Origin: Candidatus Altimarinota bacterium
Lineage (GTDB): Bacteria; Patescibacteriota; Gracilibacteria; BD1-5; UBA2023
Direction: 5' to 3'
Length of the DNA: 64,000 nt
NCBI GenBank assembly: GCA_023230505.1
Contig: JALNXF010000006.1
Coordinates: 18,044 to 82,043 of the forward strand
The translations under genes were made by a program, and so were the position numbers. The notes below the pieces were generated by a model that was not told the origin of the DNA, did not search any database, and saw only the letters and a list, made by a program, of their open reading frames with translations. This document shows positions 43,394 to 54,788 of the stretch, piece by piece; position 1 is the first letter of the stretch, and the number at the start of each line of letters is the position of its first letter.

Positions 43394-44194
43394 ATGTTTA
43401 TAGATAAAAAACTTGTTACTACTAATAAATCATGATTCACATTAGTTGAATTGATCGTAGTAATTTCTATTCTTGCAATTCTTGGTACAATCGCTTTCTT
43501 ATCTTTTGGATGATATTCATCAAGCGCCAGAGATGCTAAAAGATCTCAAAACCTTGACGATATCGTAAAAGCCATGACCATCGGTCAAGCTAACGGTGTT
43601 GGTGTTACTAGTTATGTTACAGATGGTACTGCTTCATTAAACTGAACTGCAGATACTAAATGAATAGCTTGATTAGGAAATACAGTTTTTGCAGATACTA
43701 CAAAATATGTTGGTTGAGATGTGAATACTACTGCTTTAGGTCTTAAATCTACTGATTATGTAGATCCTAGTTCAGCTGCTAATTACAAAATTGCTGCTAC
43801 TACATTAGCTGGTTGAGCTTTTGAAGTTGCTGCTACTATGGAAGCTGTAAATGGAACTAAAACTACAAGAGTTTTAGGAAATTTCAGATCAAGAGCAACA
43901 ACTGATACTGCGTCAATTTCAGCTACATGATCTAATAATACAATAACTATTTGATCTGCTGATATTGGTAAATTTAAAGTTAATGATACTGTTCTAGCTG
44001 GTACAGTGGCTACTACTATTACTAATATTTCTGCTGATGGAACTACAATTACTTTAGGTACTAATGCTGGTGTTGTTCTTCCTGGAACAATAGCTCTTTC
44101 AGTTTCTGAAGTAGCTTGATTAATTGGTGATAGTGCTACTAAAGCTCCACTTAAAGATTGAGATACATCAATATTCCCATATATTCTTAATTAA
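43394..44194 (+). CDS. Type IV prepilin-like protein (UGA-encoded cleavage Gly)
   Basis: A 266-aa prepilin. The N-terminus is a short basic leader, then KSG|FTLVELIVVISILAILG: cleavage before Phe, Glu at position 5 of the mature protein and the hydrophobic pilin helix. The Gly at -1 is encoded by UGA. The mature part is Ala/Thr/Gly/Asn-rich, with repeated small-residue strands typical of pilins. A strong promoter and a strong terminator bound it, so it may be highly expressed as a major pilin. Confidence 0.92.
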
Positions 44195-44213
44195 TTCTAA
44201 ATACATTATTCTT

Positions 44214-44241
44214 AAAAACCTCAGGGGAACCTGAGGTTTTT
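44214..44241 (+). terminator. Intrinsic terminator after prepilin
   Basis: AAAAACCTCAGG/CCTGAGGTTTTT stem, GGAA loop, then T run. Confidence 0.9.
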
Positions 44242-44308
44242 ATTTTTGTGTTTGATTTTTGAGAGGAATTTAATATAATTAAAATGTTTTATCTTTAATT
44301 TTAAGATT

Positions 44309-44497
44309 ATGGCAGTTGTAAGTATAGAAGTTCCAGATTCTATTGCAAATAAATTTGATACTAAAGTTATTAAATATTCTTTTTTTATTAAAAAAATTAC
44401 TTGATTAGATATTGATGAAGAGAAATGATGGATAGATATGGATGTTAATATGAATGCAAAAGATTTTTTGAAAGTATTAAAAAGTAAGGTAATTTAA
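44309..44497 (+). CDS. Small antitoxin-like protein upstream of RelE-type toxin
   Basis: A 62-aa protein starting MAVVSIEVPDSIANKF, which resembles the RHH-like beginning of small antitoxins, followed by a helical part. Its stop is one base before the toxin ATG, which is the usual arrangement of a toxin-antitoxin operon. The family is not certain. Confidence 0.6.
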
Positions 44498-44498
44498 T

Positions 44499-44738
44499 AT
44501 GGTTGCCATTTGGATAAAATTTCTTAAAAGCCAAAACAAAGATATATCATTAAAAATTTATGAAATTATTGAGAAAATTATTAATTGAGATACAACTTGA
44601 TTAGATATTAAACCTCTTTCTTGAAAAGAAAATTATTTTAGATGTAGAATCTGAAATATAAGAATAATTTATACAAAAAATATAAATTGAGAAATTGAAA
44701 TAAAGAAAATTTGATATAGATGAGATATTTATAAATAA
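44499..44738 (+). CDS. RelE/ParE-family toxin
   Basis: A 79-aa toxin with the RelE/ParE signature near the C-terminus: IKPLSGKENYFRCRIGNIRIIYTKN and IKKIGYRGDIYK (residues in motif divided by a short gap). RelE-type toxins cleave mRNA at the ribosome; ParE-type target gyrase. UGA codons supply its Gly residues. The upstream 62-aa gene is the likely antitoxin. Confidence 0.85.
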
Positions 44739-44759
44739 AAATCCCTGAAGGGATTTTTT
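44738..44759 (+). terminator. Intrinsic terminator after toxin
   Basis: AAAATCCC/GGGATTTT stem with a TGAA loop, then T run, beginning within the toxin stop codon. Confidence 0.85.
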
Positions 44760-44841
44760 ACTTCGTTCGAAATGACAGATAGTGAAGTTTAATTTGAAAT
44801 GAAAATAATAAGATGTTTTTTATATTATTTCTAAAAATCTA

Positions 44842-44869
44842 TTGAATTTTTTTTTAAAAGAAATATACT
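44842..44869 (+). promoter_or_regulatory. Promoter of the second prepilin
   Basis: TTGAAT and TATACT separated by 16 bases, 56 bases before the prepilin ATG. Confidence 0.55.
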
Positions 44870-44925
44870 GGGTTTATTAGTATATTTTTACTAAAAACTT
44901 TTTAATTAATTATATTTAAATTTAT

Positions 44926-45687
44926 ATGAACAAGATTAATAAATCTGGGTTTTCTTTGATAGAGTTATTAGTTGTAATTACAATACTCGCTATAATAAGT
45001 GTCGTTGCTTATACAAACTTTTCTGGAAGTACTGGAAAAGCAAAAAACAGTAAAAAACTTAATGACATTACAAGTATAGAGACTTGACTTCAAACATTTT
45101 ACCAAGACAAAAATTATTATCCTATGCCATCTGCTTATGTTGTAGGAACTAATGTTTGGGGATATGATACTACTAAATTCGCTCAAATAAATAATACACT
45201 TGCAATTACTGGTTGAGCATGAAATCCTATTACAGCTGTAGATGGTCTATGATGATGAAAAGTAAATAATACTGCATGAACTCAAATATGATCAAAATGA
45301 GTGATAGATTCTAGTGTTTTAAGTAAACAATATCTTAGTCAAGAATTAGTTGACCCTAGCTTAAAAGATATTAAGGTATGAGATACTCAATCATTTAAAG
45401 ATTTTTGAATTTGAAAATATGTTTATTGAGTATATGCAAAAAGTGATTTCAGTACTTCATCTAGAAAATGACAAGCATATAATATAGCAGTTACATTAAC
45501 AGATGAACAAAAATGATATCTCGCAAAAATAGTTTGAAATTTTGACAATAATACTTGTTCTAATTGTCCTAAATCCCTTATTTGAAGTGGAACAACTAAT
45601 AATAATTTAATGGATTGAGAAAGTAGCTTAACTGGGTCTGTTACAGATATTAATGATAGAATTCCATACCCAGTTGAATGATTTTAA
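44926..45687 (+). CDS. Type IV prepilin-like protein
   Basis: A 253-aa prepilin with INKSG|FSLIELLVVITILAIIS at its start: cleavage before Phe, Glu5 and the hydrophobic helix. Here the -1 Gly is GGG rather than UGA. The mature part has a C-X2-C pair (TCSNCP) near residue 220. It resembles minor pilins or pseudopilins, and lies 23 bases before clpP without a terminator. Confidence 0.9.
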
Positions 45688-45708
45688 TATAATCTAATCT
45701 AAACATTT

Positions 45709-46290
45709 ATGTTAATACCTACTGTAATAGACAAGACACCGGGTGGATGAGAGAGAGTTTATGATATATATTCAAGACTCCTAGAAGATAGAGTAATATT
45801 TCTTGGAGATGCTATTGATAGTGCTGTTGCTAATACGGTAATTGCACAATTATTATTCCTTGAAAAAATCGACCCAAAAGCTCCAATTACAATGTATATA
45901 AATTCTCCAGGATGACATGTAACAGCTGGACTTGCAATTTATGACACTATGCAATATATAAGCTGTGATGTTGTTACTGTGTGTATTGGACTTGCTGCTA
46001 GTATGGGTTCTGTAATACTCGCTGGATGAGCTAAATGAAAAAGATACTCTCTACCAAATAGTGAAATTATGATTCACCAACCTCTTGGTTGAGCAGAGGG
46101 GCAGGCAACAGAAATTAGAATTGCAGCTGAACATATTATCAAAACTGGAAATAGATTATATAAAATTATCGCAAAACACACATGACAAGATATTAAAAAA
46201 GTAGAAGTAGACTGTGATAGAGATAATTATATGACAGCCGAGGATGCACTTAAATACGGATTAATAGATAAAATAATTACAAATAAATAA
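45709..46290 (+). CDS. clpP: ATP-dependent Clp protease proteolytic subunit
   Basis: Serine peptidase of the Clp proteolytic machine. The 193-aa product is standard length, with the nucleophile Ser98 in GLAASMGS, His123 in MIHQPLGG, and Asp near 172. [26 protein letters not shown] is the N-terminal region that is present in most ClpP. UGA supplies the paired Gly of SPGG and QPLGG. No clpX is near. Confidence 0.96.
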
Positions 46291-46291
46291 A

Positions 46292-46735
46292 ATGTATTTC
46301 TATTTAATTACATTAATTTCAGCAATATCAGATTTGACTTCAAAAATTTTTATGAAGTCATTTTTGTTAAATGAAGAAAAAATTAGTTTAATTTGAGATA
46401 TTTTAAGTTTAAAATTAGTAAAAAATACTGGAATTGCATTTTCCCTACCTATTGAATGATTGGCTTTAAAAATAATTACAGTTTTGATAATTGCTTTAAT
46501 TGTTTTTTATTATTTTAAATACGAGAAAAAAACTAAAGTAAATCAAATTGCATTTGGCTTAATTGTCGGATGAGCACTGTGAAATTGAATTGAGAGAATA
46601 TTTAACTCTGTAGTAATTGACTTTATAAATTTAAAATATTTTGCAATTTTTAATTTTGCTGATATATTTATAAATATTTGAGTGATAATTTTAATAATTA
46701 ATTATTTAAGTTTATGCAAGAAGAAGGAAAAATAA
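46292..46735 (+). CDS. lspA: Lipoprotein signal peptidase (signal peptidase II)
   Basis: Aspartic peptidase that removes signal peptides from diacylglyceryl-prolipoproteins. The 147-aa product has four transmembrane segments, NTGIAFSLP, GGALGNGIERIF and the catalytic VIDFI and FNFADIFINIG motifs with the two Asp. It starts one base after clpP, and the next gene begins within its last codons. Together with lgt downstream it makes a lipoprotein-processing module. Confidence 0.94.
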
Positions 46736-47463
46736 GTAATGAGGAACTTCTAGGGCCTCCGAGGCTAGATTTGCTAACTATTGGATTAAATGCTGTTTGA
46801 GCTATAATAAATGGTTTTATTGGGTGAATTATTATTCTTGCTTGAATATATTTCTTTTTGTGAAAAGCTCAAGGATTTTCTGGAATTTATCCTTATATAT
46901 TTTCTATGACCTGATTTTTTGCAACACTTTTCACATCAAGTCTAAATGTTTTAAGTAATAGATTAATAAGCCCAGAAAAATACAAAAGATGATCTATTAC
47001 GTTTGTTCAAGTATTTTTGTATTCAATATTTTTATATATTTTTATAGTTCCAATATATGTATATTCTGCATGATTAGATAGCGATTTAATAATTTATGTT
47101 TTTACAATTCATGTGATATTATCAATATTTTGAACTTCAATTTTCTCTGAAATTCTTTCAAATTACAGGTATATTTTACTTGGATTGTACGGAAGTTTTA
47201 TCGGACTTTTTGTATCAGTTTTAATTTCATTTTTAGTTTTTGTAAGTTTTTCAAAATGAAATCAGAGCTTATATATTCTAGTTTGACTAATAATAATAAT
47301 AAATTTATTTGTAAATATTTCTAGATCTTTATTTGAATACTGATATTATATGCTCTTTAAACATACAGGTTTTGATCAACTTGGAGATATTTTCTCAAAA
47401 ATCGAAGAGGAAGAGCAAGAAGTAATCAAAAAAGCTCAAGAAGAATTAGAGAAATTTATTTAA
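46714..47463 (+). CDS. Polytopic membrane protein, unknown function
   Basis: A 249-aa protein with an acidic N-terminus, six to seven hydrophobic segments and a Glu/Lys-rich coiled-coil C-terminus (IEEEEQEVIKKAQEELEKF). It overlaps the end of lspA by 22 bases, so translation is likely coupled. I do not recognise the family. Confidence 0.65.
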
Positions 47464-47480
47464 TTTTTAACTAATAAATT

Positions 47481-48050
47481 ATGCGCAGTGAAACAAGTGC
47501 CCTTGGGGTGCACAAAATAGCTAAAAAAGTAATAGAAATCTATTTGAATGAAAAGAAAATTCCAACTCTGGATGAACTTTGAATTTCAAAACACCCAGAC
47601 TTAAATACTAAAAATTTGAGTTTTGTGACTTTATATAAAGATGGAAAAGTAATAGCGTCAAGCGGTAGAATTAATCTAAAAAAGCCGAACACAATTGCAG
47701 AATTAATAGAAAATTCTCTATTTTGCCTAAAAGATCCAAGATTTATAGAAGCCATAAAAAACCCAGCTGAAATTAATAATGTTAATTTTAGAGTTGATAT
47801 AATAACTCCATCGCAAAGAGAAGTTATAAACAAAATTGATGAGGTTGATATCAAGAAAAATTGATTAATTTTAATTAGTCAATCTCACTCTAAAATCTGA
47901 GTAATTCTCCCAAATATAGCAAATCTTATCACTACAAATGAGGATTTATTTACGCTAGTTTGTAAAAAAGCAGAGCTAGATCCAGCTTTACTAAAAGCAG
48001 AAGATTATATTCTCTATAAAATTGAATCTACTATTTTCTCTGATTTCTAA
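47481..48050 (+). CDS. AMMECR1-domain protein
   Basis: A 189-aa protein that fits the AMMECR1 family in length. Visible blocks: FVTLYKDGKVIASSGRI (replacing the usual C-x-G-C/IG pattern), RFIEAIKNPAEINNVNFRVDII, GLILISQSHSKIGVILPNIA, and a C-terminal KKAELDPALL. The conserved RGC(I/T)G is not present in its usual form, so it is a divergent member. It is a single-domain protein between a membrane protein and lgt. Confidence 0.8.
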
Positions 48051-48063
48051 AAAAACCTAATTT

Positions 48064-48816
48064 ATGCACATATTTTCCGTAAACCTTTTTTGAATTACAA
48101 TAGCTCCGAGTTATTATTGATTAATGTACGGGCTTGGATTTATTGCGGGATATTTAATTATCAAAAAAAGGTGACTATTATCAGAAGTCTTTCTTGATAA
48201 TCTTACCTTGTATATATTTTTTGGAGTAATACTGGGTTGAAGAATTTGATATATTTTGTTTTATAATTTATCTTTTTATCTACAAAATCCTAGTGAAATT
48301 CTGAAATTCTGGCATTGATGAATGAGTTTTTTTGGTGGAGCTATTTGAGTAATTTTGGCAATGATAATTTTTGCTAGAAAATACAAAAAAAGTTTTTACG
48401 ATATTGCGGATAATGTTGTGACAATTTTGCCAATTTGACTTGGACTTTGAAGAGTCGGAAATTACTTAAATAAAGAACTTTTATGATTTGAATATTCAGG
48501 ATTTTTGGCAGTTTATAAAAACTGAATTTGATATTTTCCTTCTCCACTTCTGGAGGCACTGCTTGAATGATTGGTTCTATATTTTATATTAAGTTTTTTA
48601 TTTAAAAGAAGAAAATATCTTGGGCAAATTTGATGAGGATTTTTATTTTTTTATGGAATTTTTAGATTTTTAATTGAATTTGTCAGAACACCTGACGCCC
48701 AAATTTGATACATATTTTGATGGATAACTATCGCTCAAATAATGAGTTTTCCGATGATTTTAGTTTGACTTTACTTTTGATTATTTTTTAAAAAATACCC
48801 TGCAAATGCAAAATAA
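48064..48816 (+). CDS. lgt: Prolipoprotein diacylglyceryl transferase
   Basis: Adds diacylglycerol to the lipobox Cys of preprolipoproteins. The 250-aa polytopic protein has the family's blocks: LGGRIGYILFYN, FWHGGMSFFGG, GLGRVGNYLNKEL and IFRFLIEFVRTPD. UGA gives several of the Gly residues. It overlaps the rhomboid gene by 11 bases and completes the lspA-lgt pair. Confidence 0.93.
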
Positions 48817-49339
48817 AACAATTTCAAATTCATTAATTTTAATTAGTCTAATTATAACTTTACTGAGTTTTATTTCAAACTCTATTCTTCAATTTTGAAT
48901 GAATTTATATTTTGTAATGATGTGAAATTATATCTGAGTTTTAGCTCAATTTTCACTCTACCAATTCCTTCATTGATGATTTTTACACTTACTTTCAAAT
49001 TCAATATTTATCTATTTATTTTGAAACCAAATAGAGGCTTTAATTTGAAAAAATAAATATATTTTGTTTTTTATTTTAAATACAATATTTGTTGGAATTT
49101 CACTTTTATTTTTGAGTAGTGGAAATACAATCTGAATAAGTGGCTTTGCTATGGCATTACTCGCTTATTATTTTCTTGAATTAAAATGAAGAAATCATCC
49201 AGATTACAAGTGAGCTTTGCTTTTTTTAATAATAAATATTAGTATTTGATTATGATCTAATATAAGTTTTGTAGGACATCTTAGCGGAGCTATTTTTTGA
49301 GCGATTTTCTATTATAGCTTGAAAAAATTTAAATACTAA
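48806..49339 (+). CDS. Rhomboid-family intramembrane serine protease
   Basis: A 177-aa protein with six hydrophobic segments and rhomboid signatures: HGGFLHLLSN in the second helix, GISG (catalytic Ser) in the fourth, and GHLSGAIFGA (catalytic His) in the sixth. The start overlaps the end of lgt. Cleaves membrane-spanning substrates; target unknown. Its stop overlaps the helicase stop on the other strand. Confidence 0.9.
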
Positions 49340-52300
49340 ATCAAACTCCTCCAAAAATTTAAATCACTAATTTTTGACCAAACTTCCTTAATTTCATCTT
49401 TTACTCTATCTAAATCTTCTTCAGTAAAATCCACATTTACAAAAGGATATTTTCCATCTTTTCACTCAACAAACTCAATTGCAAGCGAATTTACACTATA
49501 TTTGGAAGCAAGAATATTATCAAGAGAAAACATTATTTTATAAAAAAGTAATTGACGGAAATATTTTCAATCTCAAGACTGAGTAGCTCATTTTATATCA
49601 TTTAAACTTCTAGTCTTCCCCGTTTTATAATCTACCAAAATTACTTCATCATTATTTGCAGGCTCGATTTTATCTATTTTCCCAGTTAGCGGAATTCAGT
49701 CAAATACGATATTTTTAGATCTAAAATTATATTCAAGCTCGAGTGGAAGTGTGAATTCTCGCTTATTATCATACCATCCATTTAGTCATGTAATTCATTT
49801 TTCTTTAAGCCTTTCAAATTCATCTTTAGATAAAATTTCCTTATTAAGAAGCCAAATAAAATATCTTTCAAGAAAATCTTTATCTGGTGGATTTCCTGTT
49901 TTTTTGAATTCTAAATAAAAATATTCGAGAGTTTTGTGATAAACTTTACCAAAAATAGTAAATTCATTATCTTCAAATGGGTATTTAAAAATCACATCAC
50001 GCAAAAATATTCTAGGGTCTTCTATAAATTTATTAAGGTCTGAAGCGGAAAGTTTATAATTTTTAAGAAATTCTTGAATATATAATTCTTCTTCCTTATC
50101 GACAAGTGAGTCAAAAGAGATAATTTTAAATTCATTTTTTACAATATTATCTAAATTTATATTTTCAACCATACGCGGAGCTAGTTCAATTTCTTGTAAA
50201 AATTCAGATTGTAACTTGGCTTTATTGTCAACTCAAGTAGGAAAAGATAAAGTTAGTTTTTTCTTCGCTCTAGTTAAGCTCACAAAAAACAATCTTCTTT
50301 CTTCTTCATTTTCTACTTCTTGAGCTAATCATTCGGTAATATTAGAACCTATAATTCAAAATGGAAGCTTGATTTTTTCAATTACTCTTTTGGATCACCA
50401 ATTTCAAAGCAATAAAGATGGAATAAAAACATTTTCAAATTCTAGTCATTTTGATTGATGAGCAGTCATTATCTGAACTCCATCAATGCTTGATTTTAAG
50501 ATATTTCTAGAAATTATTAGATTATATTTATAAAAATAACTTATTTTTTTTAGAAATTTTTCTGGAGTAATTTCTCTATCTAATTCCACTAATTTTTTCA
50601 CATAATTTAAGAGTGTAAAAATATCTTCTAAATCGGAGAAATTTCAATTTTTCTCCACAAATTCTATAAAACTAAATTTTTCTAAAATTGTTTTGAAAAA
50701 ATTGTAAAAATTAGAACTAAGTTCCGCTTGGCAATCAAGAATTTTTCTTACAAATTCTGTAATTTTATCGGCTCCTGTAATTTTTTGGTCTATTCCATTT
50801 TGTTCTTGTTCAAAAAAAGCCTGTTGTAAATCAGTTGGTTTTGAGATAGAAGCCAAAAATTCAGTATTTGAAATTAATTCAAATAATTTTTTCTTCAATT
50901 CTGGCTTGTAATTGAGATTATAAAGCTTTCTCAAGATTATTAAAATATCTAGTTTATTAACATCAGCTATTGGACTTCTAAGGATATTTGCGAGTTTAGA
51001 GTCATCTTTGCTGGGATCTACGACTATTTCAATCAGAGAAATTAATAATTTTACAAATCTAGATTTTAGAATATTTGATTTTAGTTTACTTTCTACTGGA
51101 ATTGAGTTTGTTTGTAAAAAATCAGAAAAACTCTCAACTTCGCTATTTGTCCTCACAATTATCGCAATATCTTCATATTTTTCTCAAGTCTCAACTAGTG
51201 CTTTAATTTGGTCTAGAATAAAAGCTTTTTCCTCAATATCATTTTTACAAATAAATAAATCAGGCGCTGAATTAAAATTTTTATTTGAATTAAGTTCTTT
51301 TGAAAGACCTGGAATAAAATTAGAAATTCTTGATTTATTGTGATTTATAGACTTTGAAGCCAGGTCTAAAATTCCCTGAGTAGACCTGTAGTTTTGTTTT
51401 AAAACTACAAATTTTGTAGCTTCGTATTTTTTCGAAAAATAAAGCATATTTTCAAGATTTGCTCATTGAAATCTGTAAATACTCTGATCATCATCCCCCA
51501 CTACCATTACATTTTTATCATCACTTTCACTCAATATCAAATCAATAATTTCATTTTGTGCGTTATTTGTGTCTTGATATTCATCAATCATTATAAATTG
51601 GTATTTTTCAGCATAATTAAGCCTTAAGTTCTGGTCCTCTTTTAATTTTTTCAACACAAAATCAATCATATCAGAAAAATCATAGAGTCATCTTTCATTT
51701 AAAACTTGTAGATATTTCGCATAAATATAATTTAATTCAGTGAGTTTTAAAATATGTTTTTCTCATTTTTCTTTTTCACTTGTATATTTTTTGAGTTTTG
51801 GATCAATAGCCTCTAGAATTTCAGCATAATTTTTTCTCTGTTGCTCAATAATAATTTTGAATTGTTCGTTATCAATTCACTCTTGTTTTAGCTTTGAAAT
51901 GCTATTTTTTATAGAAGTCAAATAATGAAATTTATCATAGGGTGAACTAAGTGCCTCATAATTACCTCCGTCAATAATTTCTTCTAAAATCTCAATCTGC
52001 TCAATATCATCAATAGTTTTAAATGCTCTAAATGAAAGAAATTTCTCAGGAAAATCCGAAATTACATCATTACAAAAAGAGTGAATTGTAGAAACATTTA
52101 TCTTATAACTATCAGACCCAATAAAATCAAAAAGCCTCTTTTTAAGTGAAATAATCCCAGCTTCCGTAAAAGTCGTAATCAAAATATTTCCCGGATTTAC
52201 TCAAGTTTTGAGAATTATATTAGCTGCCCTCAGAGCCATAATCTGAGTCTTTCCTGTCCCCGGTCAGGCCACAACCATCACGGGTCCATAAATACTATCC

Positions 52301-52365
52301 ACAGCATTTTTCTGCTCAGCATTTAGAACATTATAGGCCTTTTCAAAGTTTTGAGTGTTTTGCAT
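49336..52365 (-). CDS. UvrD/PcrA-type helicase with C-terminal RecB-like nuclease
   Basis: A 1009-aa superfamily 1 DNA helicase with Q-like LNAEQKNAVDSI, Walker A AGPGTGKTQ (UGA Gly, residues about 32-40), DEYQDTNNAQ (motif II), VGDDDQSIYRFQG (motif III), KQNYRST (motif IV), MTAHQSKGLEF (motif V) and FFVSLTRAKK (motif VI). The C-terminal 250 residues carry a PD-(D/E)XK nuclease motif, VILVDYKTGK. The architecture matches AddB/AdnA/RecB-like repair enzymes of the UvrD-nuclease class. It is long for PcrA. Single ORF from ATG 52365 with TGA as Gly. DinD lies directly upstream on the same strand. Confidence 0.9.
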
Positions 52366-52381
52366 TTTTTGATTGTAAATA

Positions 52382-53215
52382 TTAAATTTTTGATTGTTTT
52401 ATTATCGTTTTATCTTGTTTAAATAATTTTCTTTTAACTTTTTGGATATCTTCTTCTTTAGGCAGTTTTTCTGGTACAATCTTTTCTTTAAGAAGTAAAT
52501 TTCTTACATTTTTGTTGTTTTTAATATGTTCATCTGTTATCTTGGATTCCTTATTTAAAATATTTTTCTTGATATTAAAATTAGTAATTTCAGTTGCAAA
52601 ATCCTTTGCTTTAATAGTAATAGATGGCAAAAAATCAGCAATAACTCTTGAACTAGGAATTTTTAATATCTTTTTCATAGTCTTTGTTGTATTTCATCAA
52701 AAAAATGCTGTATCTCAACTATTTCTAATTCTAGCAAATCCAAATTTATCAACTCAAGCTTCATAAATTAATCTAGAAAACTCTTTTTCTGTACCTGTAA
52801 GCTTATCTCTATCAACAATTCTCTCTATCTCTTCAATTCTTTTTTCTAACAATTCTTGTTTGCGAGTTTGAAAAGCAAAATAGCTCATAGCAAAGGCAAT
52901 AACCTCTTTTCTAGGGTCTCAATTTTGAGCAATTAGATAACAAGAATATCTAGATAATTTATAATCTTCTATCTCTCTTTTGGCTTCTTTACCGAGAGAG
53001 ATCATTTTCCTGACGTCGGCAAAATGATCTGAAATACTTTGTTTTGATTTATAGCAAGCCATTTTTGCTTTTTCTATAACTTGATTAAAATTTTCCCATT
53101 TATCATATCATAAAAGCTTCTGAAGCTCTCTAGCATACCAAAATTCCACTCAATTTTCTTCATGTCTACATGATTCAAAATTTTTCGTAAGTGATGTAAT
53201 AGTATCTTTTTTCAT
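52382..53215 (-). CDS. dinD: DinD-like DNA-damage-inducible protein
   Basis: A 277-aa protein with the DinD core: EFGYARELQKLLGYDKGENF near residue 25, SDHFADVRKMISLGKEAKREIEDYKLSRY and AFQTRKQELL. In other bacteria dinD is in the SOS regulon and inhibits RecA-like filaments. I see no clear LexA box here. It lies 16 bases upstream of the UvrD/nuclease helicase on the same strand, which fits a DNA-repair role. Confidence 0.85.
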
Positions 53216-53373
53216 ATTTCATGAATATTAATTTCTATTTATATACAAAGTATATATCTAAATTTTAAAAGTCAAAAGTTTTTTCAAAATTATCAAAAAA
53301 CTTTCAAAATAATACAGCTTTTTTGACATAAATCAAATGATAATTTAGGAAGATTCAAATTATTTATTTTTGT

Positions 53374-53400
53374 TTGATTATTTTGAGGAAAAATTATAAT
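53374..53400 (+). promoter_or_regulatory. Candidate promoter of the HD hydrolase
   Basis: TTGATT and TATAAT with 15 bases between, ending 39 bases before the ATG. The rest of the 223-base gap between 53216 and 53438 is A/T rich without visible structure. Confidence 0.4.
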
Positions 53401-53438
53401 AGAAGTAAATTTAGTTTTAAATTTAAAAAATTTACAAT

Positions 53439-54065
53439 ATGAGCTTAAATAATTGAAATTCGTGAGAAAAAAATATTGATGTTAGAATTTGAACAAATAA
53501 TTCAGTTCATTCAACTTTAGAAAATAAAATTTATTATAATTTAGAAGAACTAATTAATAATATAGAAGAACCAAATAAAAGTGCCTGTATGAAAATATAT
53601 TTAGAAAATAAAACTATTTTTGAACAAGCAAGGGGCTCAAGCGTAAAACATCAATCTTGGGAAGGATGATATTTAGATCATTTAAGAGATACTATGAATA
53701 TTGCTATTGAATTATATAAAAATCTAGGTAGTCACAGACCACTACCATTTTCTTTGTCAGATGTTTTATTAATTCTTTATTTACATGACTTAGAAAAACC
53801 TTGGAAATATGCTTGAAACGAAGAACAAAAAGCAGAATTAAAAAGTTTTTGAGATTATAAAAATTTTATTAAAAGCAAAATTAATGAGTACTGATTTAAG
53901 TTGACTACTGAACATTGGAATGGATTAAAATATATTCATTGAGAATGAGAAGATTATGACCCAAAAACTAGGATTCAATGACCACTTGCAGCCTTTGTTC
54001 ATGTCTGTGATACAATCAGCGCAAGAATATGGTTTGATTTTCCAAAAGATAAAAAAGATTGGTAA
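53439..54065 (+). CDS. HD-domain phosphohydrolase-like protein
   Basis: A 208-aa protein with the HD-domain pattern: KHQSWEGGYLDHL near residue 70 (first His pair), then YLHDLEKPWKY near residue 110 (HD), and further His and Asp residues in HWNGLKYIHGEGEDY. These metal-binding phosphohydrolases cleave nucleotides or signalling molecules; the substrate cannot be told. It is monocistronic with its own promoter-like sequence. Confidence 0.75.
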
Positions 54066-54117
54066 TCTTATTATTATACCTTTAATTTTAAATACTTTAT
54101 ACCTTATCTAATTTCTT

Positions 54118-54273
54118 ATGAAAACATCTAATATTCCTACATCTAATCAAAAAATTGTTGGTCCTGAGAGATTAGAAGAAAAGAGAAAAATAAAAAAATT
54201 GAAAGATGCAAATGAAAAAAGAAAAAGAGCTATAGAAGCGATTGTTAGATATGCGGATAGATTGGATTGGTAG
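54118..54273 (+). CDS. Small basic hypothetical protein
   Basis: A 51-aa, Lys/Arg/Glu-rich helical peptide (GPERLEEKRKIKKLKDANEKRK divided at about residue 35 by charged residues). No family recognised. An ATG in the right context and a neighbouring same-strand gene are the only support. Confidence 0.45.
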   Translation: MKTSNIPTSNQKIVGPERLEEKRKIKKLKDANEKRKRAIEAIVRYADRLDW

Positions 54274-54294
54274 ATATTATCTAAAAAAACATTT

Positions 54295-54783
54295 ATGAAA
54301 ATCACATTTGTTACAACTTGAGGAACGATAGATAAGGATTATGCGTCTTGCGCGGGAAATTATAATTTTGAGATTGGAGAACCGGCGATAAATAGGATTT
54401 TGGAGAAAGTAAATCCAAATTTTCTGTATGAGGTTATTTCAATTTTGAAAAAAGATAGTATGGATATGGACGAAAAAGATAGAGATTTGATTTTTGATGT
54501 ATGTAAAGATATTAAAAATGATAAAATAATCATCACCCACGGAACCGATACTATGGTTAAAACTGGGGAAAGATTGAGTAAAATTAAAGACAAAGTGATT
54601 ATTCTGGTTGGATCTTCAAAACCTGAAAAATTCAAGGGTTCTGATGCCTCATTTAATGTTGGTTGTGCGGTTGGTGCGGTTAATTGTATGAAAAATTGAG
54701 TCTATATTGCGATGAACGGAAGAATTTATGATTGGAATAATTGCCAAAAAGAGAGTGAAACTGGTCAGTTTATTTGTAATTAA
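54295..54783 (+). CDS. Asparaginase-like protein, N-terminal domain only
   Basis: A 162-aa protein with both N-terminal signature loops of L-asparaginases: TTGGTIDK near residue 8 (first catalytic Thr) and ITHGTDTM near residue 78 (second Thr). VIILVGSSKP and FNVGCAVGAV follow as in asparaginases. It is about half of the usual 320-340 aa and the C-terminal domain is absent. Short stand-alone homologues of this domain occur in other bacteria, so it may be a real small family rather than a pseudogene. No frameshift is seen downstream. Confidence 0.75.
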
Positions 54784-54788
54784 AAAAT

